The notes: generated by a model from the sequence alone, not told the origin. A stretch of 31,493 nt of DNA from CAZWAP01 sp964632005 (GCA_964632005.1 CAZWAP010000028.1:1-31493); one strand, 5' to 3'; counted from the first letter of the stretch, positions 1 to 8,924 are shown. Translations and numbers: made by a program.

Positions 1-170
1 AGCGCATCTTAGCTGTCCCCGTGCTTTTTGGTTTGTGCACGAGCCCGAGAGCCTCCAGGCAACTCACGGCCGCGGCTGGATAATCCCTGACAGGCCGCCG
101 CAAAGCTGGTATAAGACCTTACACCGAAGCTCGGCGGGCAGTTACCCAGCGGCATTAAGGGGCACCTGCG
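1..170. other. Upstream region of the LPS operon, no supported gene
   Basis: No coding region can be supported here. A plus-strand frame is open from the window edge and runs on into lpxK, but it overlaps lpxK in another frame and its translation shows no family features. The lpxK frame itself is closed by stops at 81-83 and just before 160. The segment holds the promoter described separately and a leader of roughly 50 bases. Confidence 0.5.
87..115 (+). promoter_or_regulatory. Sigma70-like promoter of the lpxK operon
   Basis: A -35 element CTGACA (87-92) and a -10 element TATAAG (110-115) are separated by exactly 17 bases. Each matches the consensus at five of six positions, and the -10 is preceded by TGG, an extended -10 feature. 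Transcription would start near 122, leaving a leader of about 50 bases before the TTG start of lpxK at 171. Confidence 0.6.
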
Positions 171-1256
171 TTGACTCACAGGGATTGGCAAAACCTGGTT
201 TCCGGCCGGACCAGCGGCCCGGCAGCTGTACTGTTGCGATGGCTCCTGCGCTTGGCTGGCTGCGTCTACTATCTGGTCGTGTGCCTTCGCAACCTGCTCT
301 ACTCAGCCGGCCTGTTCAGACCCTACCAGACCAGTATCCCGGTCATAAGCATCGGGAATATAACGGTTGGCGGAACCGGCAAAACACCCCTGGTTATCTG
401 GCTGTGCAACTACCTTGCGCGGAACCCACCCCGCAATGCCCAGCACCTGCTCTGCGCGGTCCTAACCAGGGGCTACAGGACCGGCGACGGCCCCCTGCTT
501 GATGAGCCTGCCGTCCTCGCAGAGAGCTGTGGCCAGGCCAGAATAGTCGTGGACCCTGACCGCGCCGCGGGCGCCGCCCAGGCCATCGCCTTCGGAGCAA
601 ACGTCCTGATCCTGGATGACGGCTTCCAGCATCGCCGCCTCGCCAGGGACCTCGATATCGTGGCAATCGACGCTACAAGGCCCTTTGGATACGATAAGGT
701 TCTGCCCGCAGGGCTGCTCCGAGAACCGGCTTGTGGCCTCAAGCGTGCCGGCGCGGTGGTAATAACCCGATGCGACCAGGTCTGCGAATCCGAACTGGGC
801 CAGATTGAGCGGCGAATCCGCCGTTACAAGGCCGATCTGGTAATCGCAAGGTCCGCGCACGTCCCGATCTGTGCCAGAGACCGCCACGGCAACTGCATAG
901 AACTCGATCGGCTCAAGGGCAAGAGGCTGTTCGCCTTCTGCGGCATAGGGAACCCTGAGGCCTTTCTGGGCACCGTCAGGAGCCTTGGGGCAGAGCTGGT
1001 CGGCTCGGAAATCTTCGACGACCACCACCATTACAGCCCCCGCTGCATTACCCGCATCTGCGAAGAAGCCGACCAGCTCGCCGCAGAAATCGCCCTGACA
1101 ACAACGAAAGACTGGACCAAGATCGCCGATATCCTGCCCCTCCGGGATCGGCCGGTCCTGGCCTATTTGCTCACTGAGATAAGATTCATCGCCGGCCTCG
1201 AAGAGCTCACACACTTGATTCAGACCGTACTCGCTGCTAAAATCTCCGGGGAATAG
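171..1256 (+). CDS. lpxK: Tetraacyldisaccharide 4'-kinase LpxK
   Basis: LpxK phosphorylates the 4' position of the tetraacyldisaccharide 1-phosphate precursor to give lipid IVA, at the inner face of the cytoplasmic membrane. The 361-residue product carries the family P-loop GNITVGGTGKTP (about 62-73) and the DDGFQHRRL motif (149-157), preceded by a hydrophobic membrane-associating N-terminus (about 20-47), as is usual. It is slightly longer than typical LpxK (about 330). The start is TTG: an AAGGGG Shine-Dalgarno at 157-162 lies eight bases upstream, and an in-frame stop lies just before it. It opens a seven-gene envelope operon; hldE follows after four bases. Confidence 0.93.
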   Translation: MTHRDWQNLVSGRTSGPAAVLLRWLLRLAGCVYYLVVCLRNLLYSAGLFRPYQTSIPVISIGNITVGGTGKTPLVIWLCNYLARNPPRNAQHLLCAVLTRGYRTGDGPLLDEPAVLAESCGQARIVVDPDRAAGAAQAIAFGANVLILDDGFQHRRLARDLDIVAIDATRPFGYDKVLPAGLLREPACGLKRAGAVVITRCDQVCESELGQIERRIRRYKADLVIARSAHVPICARDRHGNCIELDRLKGKRLFAFCGIGNPEAFLGTVRSLGAELVGSEIFDDHHHYSPRCITRICEEADQLAAEIALTTTKDWTKIADILPLRDRPVLAYLLTEIRFIAGLEELTHLIQTVLAAKISGE

Positions 1257-1260
1257 CATT

Positions 1261-2766
1261 ATGGCAGAGGAACAAGACCAGATGCAGCAAAACCTGCTGC
1301 AAATATTGACGCAGCTCGGCTCGCCGCGGGTTCTGCTCGTAGGCGACTTTATGCTTGATATCTACACCTACGGCGACGCTGTCCGCATAAGCCCGGAGGC
1401 CCCCGTCCCTGTTCTTAGAGTCGCCCACACTGAGCACCGCTGTGGCGGCGCCGGCGCCGTTGCCGCCAACCTCGCAGCCCTCGGCGCCGCGCCCCTGTGT
1501 CTCGGCACCATCGGGTCCGACCAGAACGGCGAAATCCTCACTAAGCTGCTCACTGACGCCGGCGCCGAGGTCACCGCCCTCATCCACACGGCTGACCGCC
1601 CCACCACCACTAAGCAGCGGCTCATAGGGCTCGCCCAGCACCGCCACCCTCAGCAGTTGATGAGAATCGACCGCGAGTGCAGCGATCCCGTCCCCGATGA
1701 GCTTTCACGGCGATTACTCGACGACTTCACTCGACTCATCGAGCGCGCCGATGTCGTATGCCTGCAGGACTACAACAAGGGCCTGCTCAATCACCTGATC
1801 TGCACCAAGATGATAGAGCTGGCCCGCGCCGCAGGGAAAATGGTCCTGGTCGATCCCTCGATGACCGACGACTACTCAAAATACCGCGGCGCCACCGTGA
1901 TAACGCCCAACCGCAAGGAGGCCTCGTGCGCAGCCGGCTTCGAGATATGCAACGCCGACGATGCCGCGCGGGCAGCCGGCCGGCTCCTCCACAAGCTCGC
2001 CCTTGAGGCCGTCGTCATCACGCTCGACAAGCAAGGCGCTTATCTAAGGACCCCGCGTATCGGTCGCCTCATCCCGACCAGGCCCCGAAGCGTCTATGAT
2101 GTCACCGGCGCAGGCGACATGGTCCTGGCCGCCCTGACCGTAGCCCTCGCCGCGGGCGCCGATTACGAGCCAGCCGTCCACCTTTCCAACATCGCTGGAG
2201 GACTTGAAGTCCAGAAATTCGGTACCGCGACAGTCTCCGTCGAGGAGATAATCAGCGAAATAATGGCCCTGGAAGATCGCAAGAGCGGCAAACTCCACAC
2301 ACTCGAAGAGCTCCGCAACGAGCTCGCCTGGCACCGAAGAAACAACAAGACCATTGTCTTTACCAACGGCTGTTTCGACGTCATCCACAGGGGCCACATC
2401 GAGTACCTCAAGTTCACCAGGAGTCAGGGTGATATAGTGGTCGTCGGGCTCAACAGTGATAGTTCCGTCCGAGCCATCAAGGGCCCCGGCCGACCCATAA
2501 ATAACCAGCGCGACCGCGTTGCGGTCCTCTCGGCCCTCGAGTCCGTCGACTACATCGTCATCTTCGACGCCCCCACCCCCATCGACCTGATCCGGGCAGT
2601 CAAGCCCGACATCCTGGTCAAGGGCGAAGACTGGGCCGAAAAAGGCGTCGTCGGGCGCGAGTTCGTCGAATCGTACGGGGGCAAGGTCGTCCTCGCACCT
2701 CTGGTACCTGGTAAGAGTTCCACAGCTACAATACAGAAAATAAAATCATCGCAGGCCGAACTATGA
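1261..2766 (+). CDS. hldE: Bifunctional heptose 7-phosphate kinase / heptose 1-phosphate adenylyltransferase
   Basis: HldE (RfaE) phosphorylates D-glycero-D-manno-heptose 7-phosphate at C1 and, after GmhB removes the 7-phosphate, transfers AMP to give ADP-heptose for LPS core synthesis. Both halves are visible in 501 residues. The ribokinase-type domain (about 20-340) has the N-terminal GDFMLD and RISPEAPVPV segments and the DVTGAGD catalytic motif near 280-286. The nucleotidyltransferase domain (about 345-500) has FTNGCFDVIHRGH (367-379, with the HxGH signature at 376-379) and KGEDW. Length is close to the usual 475-ish. The gene follows lpxK by four bases and overlaps gmhA by four (ATGA), indicating translational coupling in the heptose pathway. 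Confidence 0.96.
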   Translation: MAEEQDQMQQNLLQILTQLGSPRVLLVGDFMLDIYTYGDAVRISPEAPVPVLRVAHTEHRCGGAGAVAANLAALGAAPLCLGTIGSDQNGEILTKLLTDAGAEVTALIHTADRPTTTKQRLIGLAQHRHPQQLMRIDRECSDPVPDELSRRLLDDFTRLIERADVVCLQDYNKGLLNHLICTKMIELARAAGKMVLVDPSMTDDYSKYRGATVITPNRKEASCAAGFEICNADDAARAAGRLLHKLALEAVVITLDKQGAYLRTPRIGRLIPTRPRSVYDVTGAGDMVLAALTVALAAGADYEPAVHLSNIAGGLEVQKFGTATVSVEEIISEIMALEDRKSGKLHTLEELRNELAWHRRNNKTIVFTNGCFDVIHRGHIEYLKFTRSQGDIVVVGLNSDSSVRAIKGPGRPINNQRDRVAVLSALESVDYIVIFDAPTPIDLIRAVKPDILVKGEDWAEKGVVGREFVESYGGKVVLAPLVPGKSSTATIQKIKSSQAEL

Positions 2767-3350
2767 CAGCTCAAACCACCGAACGGACAATCCTCCAAAC
2801 CATCGAGGCGCACCAGCGGCTGGTTACCCGCCTTGGCGAGTCCGCCGTCGCGACCATCGCCCGCGCAGCCGAGATGATCGCCGGTGCCTTGAAAAACGGC
2901 GGCACGGTTTACATCTGCGGCAACGGCGGCTCCGCCGCTGACGCACAGCATATCGCGGGCGAACTTATAGGAAGGTTCACCCGCGAGCGAAGGGCCCTGC
3001 CCGCTGTGGCTCTCTCGACCGACACTTCCATACTCACCTCCATCGCCAACGACTACACCTATCAGAGAGTCTTCGAACGCCAGGTCGAGGCCCTTGTCCG
3101 CCAGGGTGATATCCTCTGGGCCTTTTCGACCAGCGGAACCTCGGCGAATGTCGTCGCTGCCGCCAGACTCGCCAGGCAAAAGGGGGCCAGGGTCATCGCC
3201 TTTACCGGCAGGTCCAGCACCACCCTCGAGGACCTCGCAGATCTGTGCCTCTGCGCAGCCGACGACTCCACCGCACGCAGCCAGGAAATCCACCAGCTTG
3301 CTTACCACATAATCTGCGACCTCGTCGAACAGCGCTTTGCCGACGGCTGA
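2763..3350 (+). CDS. gmhA: Phosphoheptose isomerase (SIS domain)
   Basis: GmhA converts sedoheptulose 7-phosphate to D-glycero-D-manno-heptose 7-phosphate, the first dedicated step of LPS heptose synthesis in the cytosol. The 195-residue product is one SIS domain with the substrate-loop signature CGNGGSAADAQHIAGEL near residues 50-66, a second phosphate-contact stretch FSTSGTSANV, and a C-terminal Gln/His region (SQEIHQLAYHIICDLVEQ) that in this family carries active-site residues. Length matches the family (about 190). It overlaps the end of hldE by four bases and is followed by gmhB, so isomerase, kinase/adenylyltransferase and phosphatase are co-transcribed. The epimerase HldD is not in the window. 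Confidence 0.95.
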   Translation: MTAQTTERTILQTIEAHQRLVTRLGESAVATIARAAEMIAGALKNGGTVYICGNGGSAADAQHIAGELIGRFTRERRALPAVALSTDTSILTSIANDYTYQRVFERQVEALVRQGDILWAFSTSGTSANVVAAARLARQKGARVIAFTGRSSTTLEDLADLCLCAADDSTARSQEIHQLAYHIICDLVEQRFADG

Positions 3351-3371
3351 GCGAACGATGGATTGATTGCT

Positions 3372-4415
3372 ATGCCAAACAAAGCAGTATTCCTGGACCG
3401 TGACGATACCTTGATCGAGGACCCCGGCTACATAAGCAGCCCCGAGCAGGTCAAGCTGCTCAGCGGCGTCCCAAAGGCCCTCATCGAGCTACGGTCTATG
3501 GGCTACAAGCTCGTCGTGGTCACCAATCAGTCCGCCGTCGCCCGCGGAATAGTTACAGAGAAGGTTCTCAGCGAAATCCATGACCGCCTCAAAGCGCTGC
3601 TGGCCGAGCAAAATGCGTGCCTCGATGCGATCTACTATTGCCCCTACCACCCCGAAGGTGCAATCCCCAGATACCGCAGGCAAAGCGACTGCAGAAAACC
3701 CAACCCCGGAATGCTCCTCAAGGCCGCCGACGAAATGGACATCGATCTGGCTCAATCCTGGGTAATAGGCAACAGCGATAGTGATGTAGAGGCCGGCCTG
3801 CGCGCAGGCTGCAGGACCATATTGGTCGAGCCTCCCTGGCGCCGCCGGCAGCTCGAGCCGGACCGACCCGTCCCCCACCACAAGGCGGTCAACATAACAG
3901 AGGCAGTCAACATCATAAAAAAATATCACCGAGCCCCTGATGCCGCCGCCGACGCGCCGCGGACATCCGGGACGGACCAACCCAGCGAACCCGACCAACC
4001 GAGCACCGCCGAACAGGCCGCCCCGCTTCCAGAGCCAGCTTACCAGCCGAACGCCGGCGCCCCTCTCGACCAACCTCAATCCGACGGCCAGGACCAATCT
4101 TCGCCCCCTGAGGTCCAACCCCAACCGACCGACGCGGCTGCGCCGGCCGAACCGCCCACGACCCAAGAAGAGCTGCTCGCAGAGATACTTGAGCAGATCA
4201 AGTCCATCCAGCGCTCCAGTATGTTCGAAGAATTCTCCAGCCTCCGCTTCATCGCCGGGATAGTGCAGATGCTCGTCCTCCTCTGTCTTATCATAACCGT
4301 CTGGCTCCTTCTGAGCCCACAAAGATCCGGCACCTCGGTACTGATCGCACTGGGATTCGCCGCGGTACTCCAGCTTATGTCACTAACCTTTTTTGTTATG
4401 CAAAGCCGCAAATAG
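3372..4415 (+). CDS. gmhB: D,D-heptose 1,7-bisphosphate phosphatase with Pro-rich linker and two C-terminal membrane helices
   Basis: The N-terminal ~185 residues form a HAD phosphatase of the GmhB/HisB-N type: DRDDT nucleophile motif near the start, TNQSAVARG motif II, and the RKPNPGM and IGNSDSD motifs. The role is removal of the 7-phosphate from heptose 1,7-bisphosphate. Two things are odd. The zinc loop, C-x-H...C-x-C in E. coli GmhB, reads CPYHP...QSDC here, so one His and one Cys ligand seem replaced by Tyr and Ser. And the protein is about 160 residues too long: a Pro/Gln/Glu-rich linker (about 190-270), a short amphipathic stretch, and two hydrophobic segments (about 293-314 and 321-343). 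ATG at 3372 is preferred; an in-frame TTG at 3363 is the alternative. Identity of the phosphatase part is secure; the tail's role is unknown. Confidence 0.85.
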   Translation: MPNKAVFLDRDDTLIEDPGYISSPEQVKLLSGVPKALIELRSMGYKLVVVTNQSAVARGIVTEKVLSEIHDRLKALLAEQNACLDAIYYCPYHPEGAIPRYRRQSDCRKPNPGMLLKAADEMDIDLAQSWVIGNSDSDVEAGLRAGCRTILVEPPWRRRQLEPDRPVPHHKAVNITEAVNIIKKYHRAPDAAADAPRTSGTDQPSEPDQPSTAEQAAPLPEPAYQPNAGAPLDQPQSDGQDQSSPPEVQPQPTDAAAPAEPPTTQEELLAEILEQIKSIQRSSMFEEFSSLRFIAGIVQMLVLLCLIITVWLLLSPQRSGTSVLIALGFAAVLQLMSLTFFVMQSRK

Positions 4416-4461
4416 CACCGCCCCTCGCGCGGGGTCTGTTTTGCCGAAACCGGGATAGCAA

Positions 4462-6387
4462 ATGCAAGATACCTGCGACAACATCCTGGTCTGGCTGCCA
4501 TCCCCCCTGGGCGACGCAGTCCTGTCCACACCCGCCCTCCGCGCGATCCGAAATCGCTTTTGCTCGGCTAAGATCACGTTCCTCGCCACAGCCGGCGTGC
4601 GCGACCTGCTCCAGCCCTGTGCTTTCAACGACGCCTGGCTCGTACCCCGGCAGACCGGCCCGGTCGGGATCGCCCGCCTCCTAAGAGCTTACAACTTCAC
4701 CTGCGCAGTGCTCCTGAAAAACTCCTACGCCTCGGCCCTGGCCGTCGCCGCAGCGCGAATACCCATCCGCGTCGGCTACGCCCGCGAAGGACGCGGCTTC
4801 CTGCTTTCCGAGAAGCTCCATCCCCCAAAGCTACCCACGGGCCGGTACAAGCCCATCTCGATGATCGACTACTACCTCGCCCTGGCATCCTGGCTCGGCG
4901 CCGAGACCGCCGATAGGACGCTCGAGCTCCATATCGACCCGGGCGATCGTGAGTCCCTCTATGCCAAGCTGCCGAAGCTGCGTAAGTCCCGCGGGCCTCT
5001 TGTCATCCTCGTGCCAGGCGGCGCGTTCGGCCCGAGCAAGTGCTGGGCCGCACTCAACTTCGCCCGAACCGCCGACAACCTCATCGCCGAATACAACGCG
5101 ATGGTTGTCGTATCCGCAGCCCCAAATCCCACCGAAAAGCAAATTGCCGCCGAAATATGCGCCTCAGCCCGAGGCAACCTGCTCAACCTCGCCGACCATC
5201 CGCTCGCACTCGGCGAGCTAAAGGCCCTCTTCGGCCTTGCTGACCTGGTCATCACCAACGATACCGGCCCGCGGCACATAGCCATTGCTCTCGGTCGAAA
5301 GCTCATCACCTTGTTCGGCCCGAACGACCCGGCCTGGACCGAAACCGACTGCCCGGACGAAATCAAAATCATCGGCAATGTCCCCTGCGCGCCCTGCGCA
5401 AAGCCCACCTGCAGCAGAAAACAAAAGCTCTGCATGGAATCGATCACCGTTGAGACGGTCTGTGCCGCTGCAAAACAACTCCTGCTGAACTGCAAAACAA
5501 CAACCACCCTGTTCACACAACCCCGCTACCGCCGGCTCTCCGAATCCTTCCTCGTTGACCCCCGCTATGAGGCTGCACTCGCAAAGCTCGGCCTGACTTC
5601 CACCCCCGCCGTTTTCACCTTCTCCGCAGCCCGCAACCTCGCCAAGAGCAACCTCGCCCCGTTCCGTGCCCGCCTCCAGTTCGAAATCCACCCCGACGAA
5701 TCCTCCTCGCCGACCATCGCCTTCCTGAAACGCTATGACAGGCCGCCTGTCTCCATCCAGCTGAAAAACTGGTTTTGCCACCGAGCACGCAAAAGCTGCG
5801 CAGCCTGCGAATTTACACCCACCCTCGAACTGCCGGCCGCCGGCCTCGATACACCGCGAGTCATCTGCTACGGTTGCGAATGGGGCCGTCTCTTTGAAAA
5901 AAGAAGCTTCATCATCACCGAAAAAATCCCCCACGCCGACGCCCTCGAAAGAAAACTGCCCCCCTGCTTCGCCGCCCCGCCGACCCCGGAAAACCTCAAG
6001 TCCCGAAGGCACTTCATCGCCCGCCTCGCCGCTTTTGTAAGAAGATTCCACGATACCGGCTACCGTCATCGCGACCTCTACCTCTCCCACATCTTTTGCA
6101 CCGACGACGGGAGGTTCTACCTGATAGACCTCGCCCGTGCCTTCAGGCCGACCCTTCTAGCCGGCCGCTTCCTCGTAAAAGATCTGGCCCAGCTACACTA
6201 CTCAGCCCCGGCCGGGGCGTTCTCCAACACAGACAGACTCCGCTTCTATCTGACCTACGCCGCAGCGGGGCGCCTGAGCCCGCAACATAAGGTCCTGATT
6301 CGAAAAGTAATCGCAAAGGCCCGCCGGATGGCCCGTCACGACAGAAAACACGGCCGAAGCGCCCCGTTTGCACCTGTCCGCTGTTGA
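4462..6387 (+). CDS. Heptosyltransferase (GT9) fused to a WaaP/InaA-type LPS core kinase
   Basis: This 641-residue protein joins two LPS core enzymes. Residues 1-345 are a family 9 glycosyltransferase of the WaaF type: LPSPLGDAVLSTPALRAI at the N-terminus, VPGGAFGPSKCW, and NDTGPRH (266-272) followed by LFGPNDPAWTE, plus the Cys-rich C-terminal segment typical of heptosyltransferase II. Residues ~350-641 resemble the Kdo/WaaP/InaA kinase fold: a candidate lysine in AFLKRYD (K423), HRDLYLSHIF (536-545, catalytic Asp 538) and LIDLAR (metal Asp 556). All key residues are present, so both halves look active. The likely role is ADP-heptose transfer to the inner core and phosphorylation of a core sugar. 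It lies 46 bases after gmhB and 15 before a GT4 gene. The exact sugars are not predictable. Confidence 0.85.
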   Translation: MQDTCDNILVWLPSPLGDAVLSTPALRAIRNRFCSAKITFLATAGVRDLLQPCAFNDAWLVPRQTGPVGIARLLRAYNFTCAVLLKNSYASALAVAAARIPIRVGYAREGRGFLLSEKLHPPKLPTGRYKPISMIDYYLALASWLGAETADRTLELHIDPGDRESLYAKLPKLRKSRGPLVILVPGGAFGPSKCWAALNFARTADNLIAEYNAMVVVSAAPNPTEKQIAAEICASARGNLLNLADHPLALGELKALFGLADLVITNDTGPRHIAIALGRKLITLFGPNDPAWTETDCPDEIKIIGNVPCAPCAKPTCSRKQKLCMESITVETVCAAAKQLLLNCKTTTTLFTQPRYRRLSESFLVDPRYEAALAKLGLTSTPAVFTFSAARNLAKSNLAPFRARLQFEIHPDESSSPTIAFLKRYDRPPVSIQLKNWFCHRARKSCAACEFTPTLELPAAGLDTPRVICYGCEWGRLFEKRSFIITEKIPHADALERKLPPCFAAPPTPENLKSRRHFIARLAAFVRRFHDTGYRHRDLYLSHIFCTDDGRFYLIDLARAFRPTLLAGRFLVKDLAQLHYSAPAGAFSNTDRLRFYLTYAAAGRLSPQHKVLIRKVIAKARRMARHDRKHGRSAPFAPVRC

Positions 6388-6402
6388 AGTTATAATCCGG
6401 CG

Positions 6403-7578
6403 ATGCCTCTAAAAGTCGCAATCATCATCGAACGCGCGGACATCACGCTCGGTGGAGCAGAACGCTCCGTCTGCGAGCTTTCCGGGGCCCTGGCGGCCGC
6501 GAGTCTGCACGTTGAGATCCTCGCCGCCAGGGGCAACGCCGGCCCCGGCGTCCGGCTGCTCTGCCCGCACTGGCCGGGCAAACGCGTCCCACTTGCCGCC
6601 TTCGCCCGCGCTCTGGTCCAATACCTCCGCAACCATCACTACGACATCGTCCACAGTGTCCTGCCCTTCGACTTCGCCGACGTCTATCAGCCCCGCGGGG
6701 GAACCTACCCTGAGGCCGTCCTCCGCAACGCCGTAAGCTACCGCAACAGCCTCATCCGAACCTGCAAAACCTTCACCGCTGCCTGCAACATCCGCCGCTT
6801 CAGGCTCGGCCGTGCCGAGCGTCGCCTCTGCACCAGCCCGGAGGGCCCGGTCATCGCCGCCCTGTCCGGCTATGTCGCCGAGCAGCTAAAGCAACACTAC
6901 AACACAAATCCCGGGCGCATAGTCATCATCCGCAACGGCGTCCGCACCGACACGCCGGCCGACGCAGGAAGGGCCGCCGAGCTCCGCCGTAGAATACTCG
7001 CCGCCTTCGACGTCAGGAAAGACATCGAGCCTGTACTTTTTCTGTTTACCGCAAACAATTTCCGCCTGAAGGGCCTTGCGCCCCTGCTTGAGGCCTTCAG
7101 CTATCTCGGGGCCGGCTGCGGCAGCTACCTCGTCGTCGTCGGCGCGGATAACACCTGGAAATTCCGCCGAATGGCCCGGGCCCTCGAGATCGATCACAGG
7201 GTAACCTTTCTGGGCCCGCTTGCGAACATCCAGGATGCACTCGCCGCAACCGACGTGGCCGTTCTGCCAACCTTTTACGACCCGGCCAGCAGGTTCATCC
7301 TCGAGGCCCTCGCCGCCGCAAAACCCGTAATCACCACGGCCTTCAACGGAGCTGCCGAGCTATTCACCCAGAACCGCCACGGAATTGTCATCGACACGCC
7401 CGAAAACATCCCTGCCCTGGCACAGGCTGTCATCTATTTCACGGATGCGGACAACATCCGGAATGCCTCGCAAGCGATTATCGCGGATAATCTCGCGGAA
7501 GAAATATCCATCGACCGGGTCGCCGCCAACCTTGTAGAGCTCTACGAATCAATACTACAAAGGAAAAGACGAAAATGA
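6403..7578 (+). CDS. GT4 glycosyltransferase, WaaG-like
   Basis: The 391-residue product has the GT-B architecture of glycosyltransferase family 4. The N-terminal Rossmann half contains a Gly-rich acceptor loop (TLGGAERSV, residues about 15-23), and the C-terminal half has the donor-binding region with RFILEALAAAKPVITT and NGAAEL, the E-x7-E type motif of retaining GT4 enzymes. Position directly after the heptosyltransferase-kinase and four-base overlap with plsY point to LPS core assembly, as for WaaG, which adds the first outer-core hexose to heptose. The donor and acceptor cannot be read from sequence, so no symbol is given. Confidence 0.82.
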   Translation: MPLKVAIIIERADITLGGAERSVCELSGALAAASLHVEILAARGNAGPGVRLLCPHWPGKRVPLAAFARALVQYLRNHHYDIVHSVLPFDFADVYQPRGGTYPEAVLRNAVSYRNSLIRTCKTFTAACNIRRFRLGRAERRLCTSPEGPVIAALSGYVAEQLKQHYNTNPGRIVIIRNGVRTDTPADAGRAAELRRRILAAFDVRKDIEPVLFLFTANNFRLKGLAPLLEAFSYLGAGCGSYLVVVGADNTWKFRRMARALEIDHRVTFLGPLANIQDALAATDVAVLPTFYDPASRFILEALAAAKPVITTAFNGAAELFTQNRHGIVIDTPENIPALAQAVIYFTDADNIRNASQAIIADNLAEEISIDRVAANLVELYESILQRKRRK

Positions 7579-8261
7579 CCTACGCAGCGCTCATACTTCT
7601 CGCTCTTGCGGCCTATCTGCTCGGCTCAGTGCCGTTCGGCCTGCTGATCGCAAAAGCGCATGGAAAGGACCTCCGCACCATCGGCTCGGGCAACATTGGC
7701 GCGACCAACGTATCGCGCGCCCTGGGTAGAAAGTGGGCCTACGTCTGCTTCGTCCTCGACGCACTCAAGGGCCTGATTCCAACGCTTACGGCCACGTTTC
7801 TTGCCGCGCCCTCATCGCAGCAACCGTATGCGGAAAGAGTGGTTATGCTGTGGTTATCTCTGGCGGTCGGCTGTGCCGCCGTCCTCGGCCACATCTTCCC
7901 CCTCTATCTGCGATTCAAGGGCGGCAAGGGCGTCGCGACCAGCTTCGGGGTGGCCCTGGGCCTCTGGCCTTACTACACCGTACCGGCGGTCCTGGCGCTG
8001 CTGACCTGGTTGGTCGTCGCACTGATATGGCGCTACGTCTCCCTGGCCTCGATTGCAGCTGCCCTCGCCTTTCCGATAACCCTCGCCACCGCAATCGCTG
8101 CGCTGCCTGGCTGGCATCTCGCTAACCTCTGGCCCCTCCTGGTCGTTGCGACCGCGATTGCCCTGATGGTTACATTCCGCCACCGCCAGAACATCAAGAG
8201 GCTCCTCGAGGGCACCGAGAGCAGAATCAAGTTGGGCACGACCTCCAACAAACACCCCTGA
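7575..8261 (+). CDS. plsY: Acyl-phosphate:glycerol-3-phosphate acyltransferase PlsY
   Basis: PlsY transfers an acyl group from acyl-phosphate to glycerol 3-phosphate, making lysophosphatidate, the first step of phospholipid synthesis in the inner membrane. The 228-residue protein is strongly hydrophobic and has the three family motifs: LGSVPFG...RTIGSGNIGATN near the N-terminus, the central GHIFPLYLRFKGGKGVATS, and a C-terminal HRQNIKRLLEGTE. Length is normal (about 200-215 plus a short tail). It overlaps the GT4 gene by four bases and is the last gene of the envelope operon; the next gene is convergent. Confidence 0.95.
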   Translation: MTYAALILLALAAYLLGSVPFGLLIAKAHGKDLRTIGSGNIGATNVSRALGRKWAYVCFVLDALKGLIPTLTATFLAAPSSQQPYAERVVMLWLSLAVGCAAVLGHIFPLYLRFKGGKGVATSFGVALGLWPYYTVPAVLALLTWLVVALIWRYVSLASIAAALAFPITLATAIAALPGWHLANLWPLLVVATAIALMVTFRHRQNIKRLLEGTESRIKLGTTSNKHP

Positions 8262-8323
8262 CCACGCGCGCTTCGCCACTCCGCGTATATCCGTCGGGCC
8301 CCACATCAACGATGGTAAAAAAC

Positions 8324-8842
8324 CTATCTTTGGTTCAGCATTTCGTCGGTCAGCATCCGAACCTTATCGTCTTCGAGCAGCTCGCCCGTCCGCTTGTCCC
8401 ACCGGCGGGTTCGATGTTCCAGTTGGTGCTTGCCGTGACAGTCCGTGCAGTACTTCTTTCCACCCTTAAGTTTGGCATCCGGATGGCAACCCTTACAGAA
8501 GGAGTTGATCGCCTCTTTCGCAAACATCCTGTCTGGCGGCGTGATGTTGTCTTCGTCCGAGCAGTGGGCGTCGGACGAGCCGTGACAATCCTCGCAACCC
8601 ACCCCTACCTTGCTATGTATCTTCGTAAGCCCTTCTCCATCGAAGTTGATATGGCATACGTAGCATCGGCTGTTATCCACGGTCGGCCCACCCGAAGTAT
8701 CACCGGAACCGGCGTCTCCTTCATCTTCAAGCAACAGCAACGGTTCCTCCTTACCTCGTTCTGTAGCCCGCTCTCGACAAGCTACCCCCCAGATCAACCC
8801 CACAGATGCTAACAGTGCAATACAGGCCCTGATGCCCTTCAC
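8324..8842 (-). CDS. Exported tetraheme c-type cytochrome
   Basis: The 172-residue product has four CxxCH haem-attachment motifs: CYVCH (60-64), CEDCH (83-87), CKGCH (116-120) and CTDCH (132-136), with extra His residues that could be distal ligands. It is therefore a small multihaem electron carrier outside the cytoplasmic membrane. The start is GTG at 8842: a strong GGAGG lies six bases upstream, while a longer reading from ATG at 8896 would put a long Arg-rich stretch before the signal. The N-terminus (residues 2-22) is a short signal ending in GVAC; Cys22 could be lipidated, though the -3 Gly is atypical for a lipobox. It follows the exported aldo/keto reductase by 82 bases on the same strand, so a redox partnership is possible but not shown. 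Family not identified beyond multihaem cytochrome c. Confidence 0.88.
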   Translation of the reverse strand: MKGIRACIALLASVGLIWGVACRERATERGKEEPLLLLEDEGDAGSGDTSGGPTVDNSRCYVCHINFDGEGLTKIHSKVGVGCEDCHGSSDAHCSDEDNITPPDRMFAKEAINSFCKGCHPDAKLKGGKKYCTDCHGKHQLEHRTRRWDKRTGELLEDDKVRMLTDEMLNQR

Positions 8843-8924
8843 GCAAGACCTCCTTTCCCCGGCCCGTCGCAGCCGGCCCCTTCTCTGGCGCACCATTCCT
8901 TAATCTCTCCGCAGCAGCCCTATC

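Noticed and set aside
35..502. Open plus-strand frame running from the window edge into lpxK
   Set aside because: Overlaps lpxK over 330 bases in another frame, and the translation shows no family features.
462..1259. Long open frame antisense to lpxK
   Set aside because: Shadow of a high-GC gene; lpxK on the other strand has unmistakable motifs and a ribosome-binding site.
5218..6090. 290-codon open frame antisense to the heptosyltransferase-kinase gene
   Set aside because: Gly/Glu/Val-rich composition typical of the antisense of GC-rich genes; no motif.
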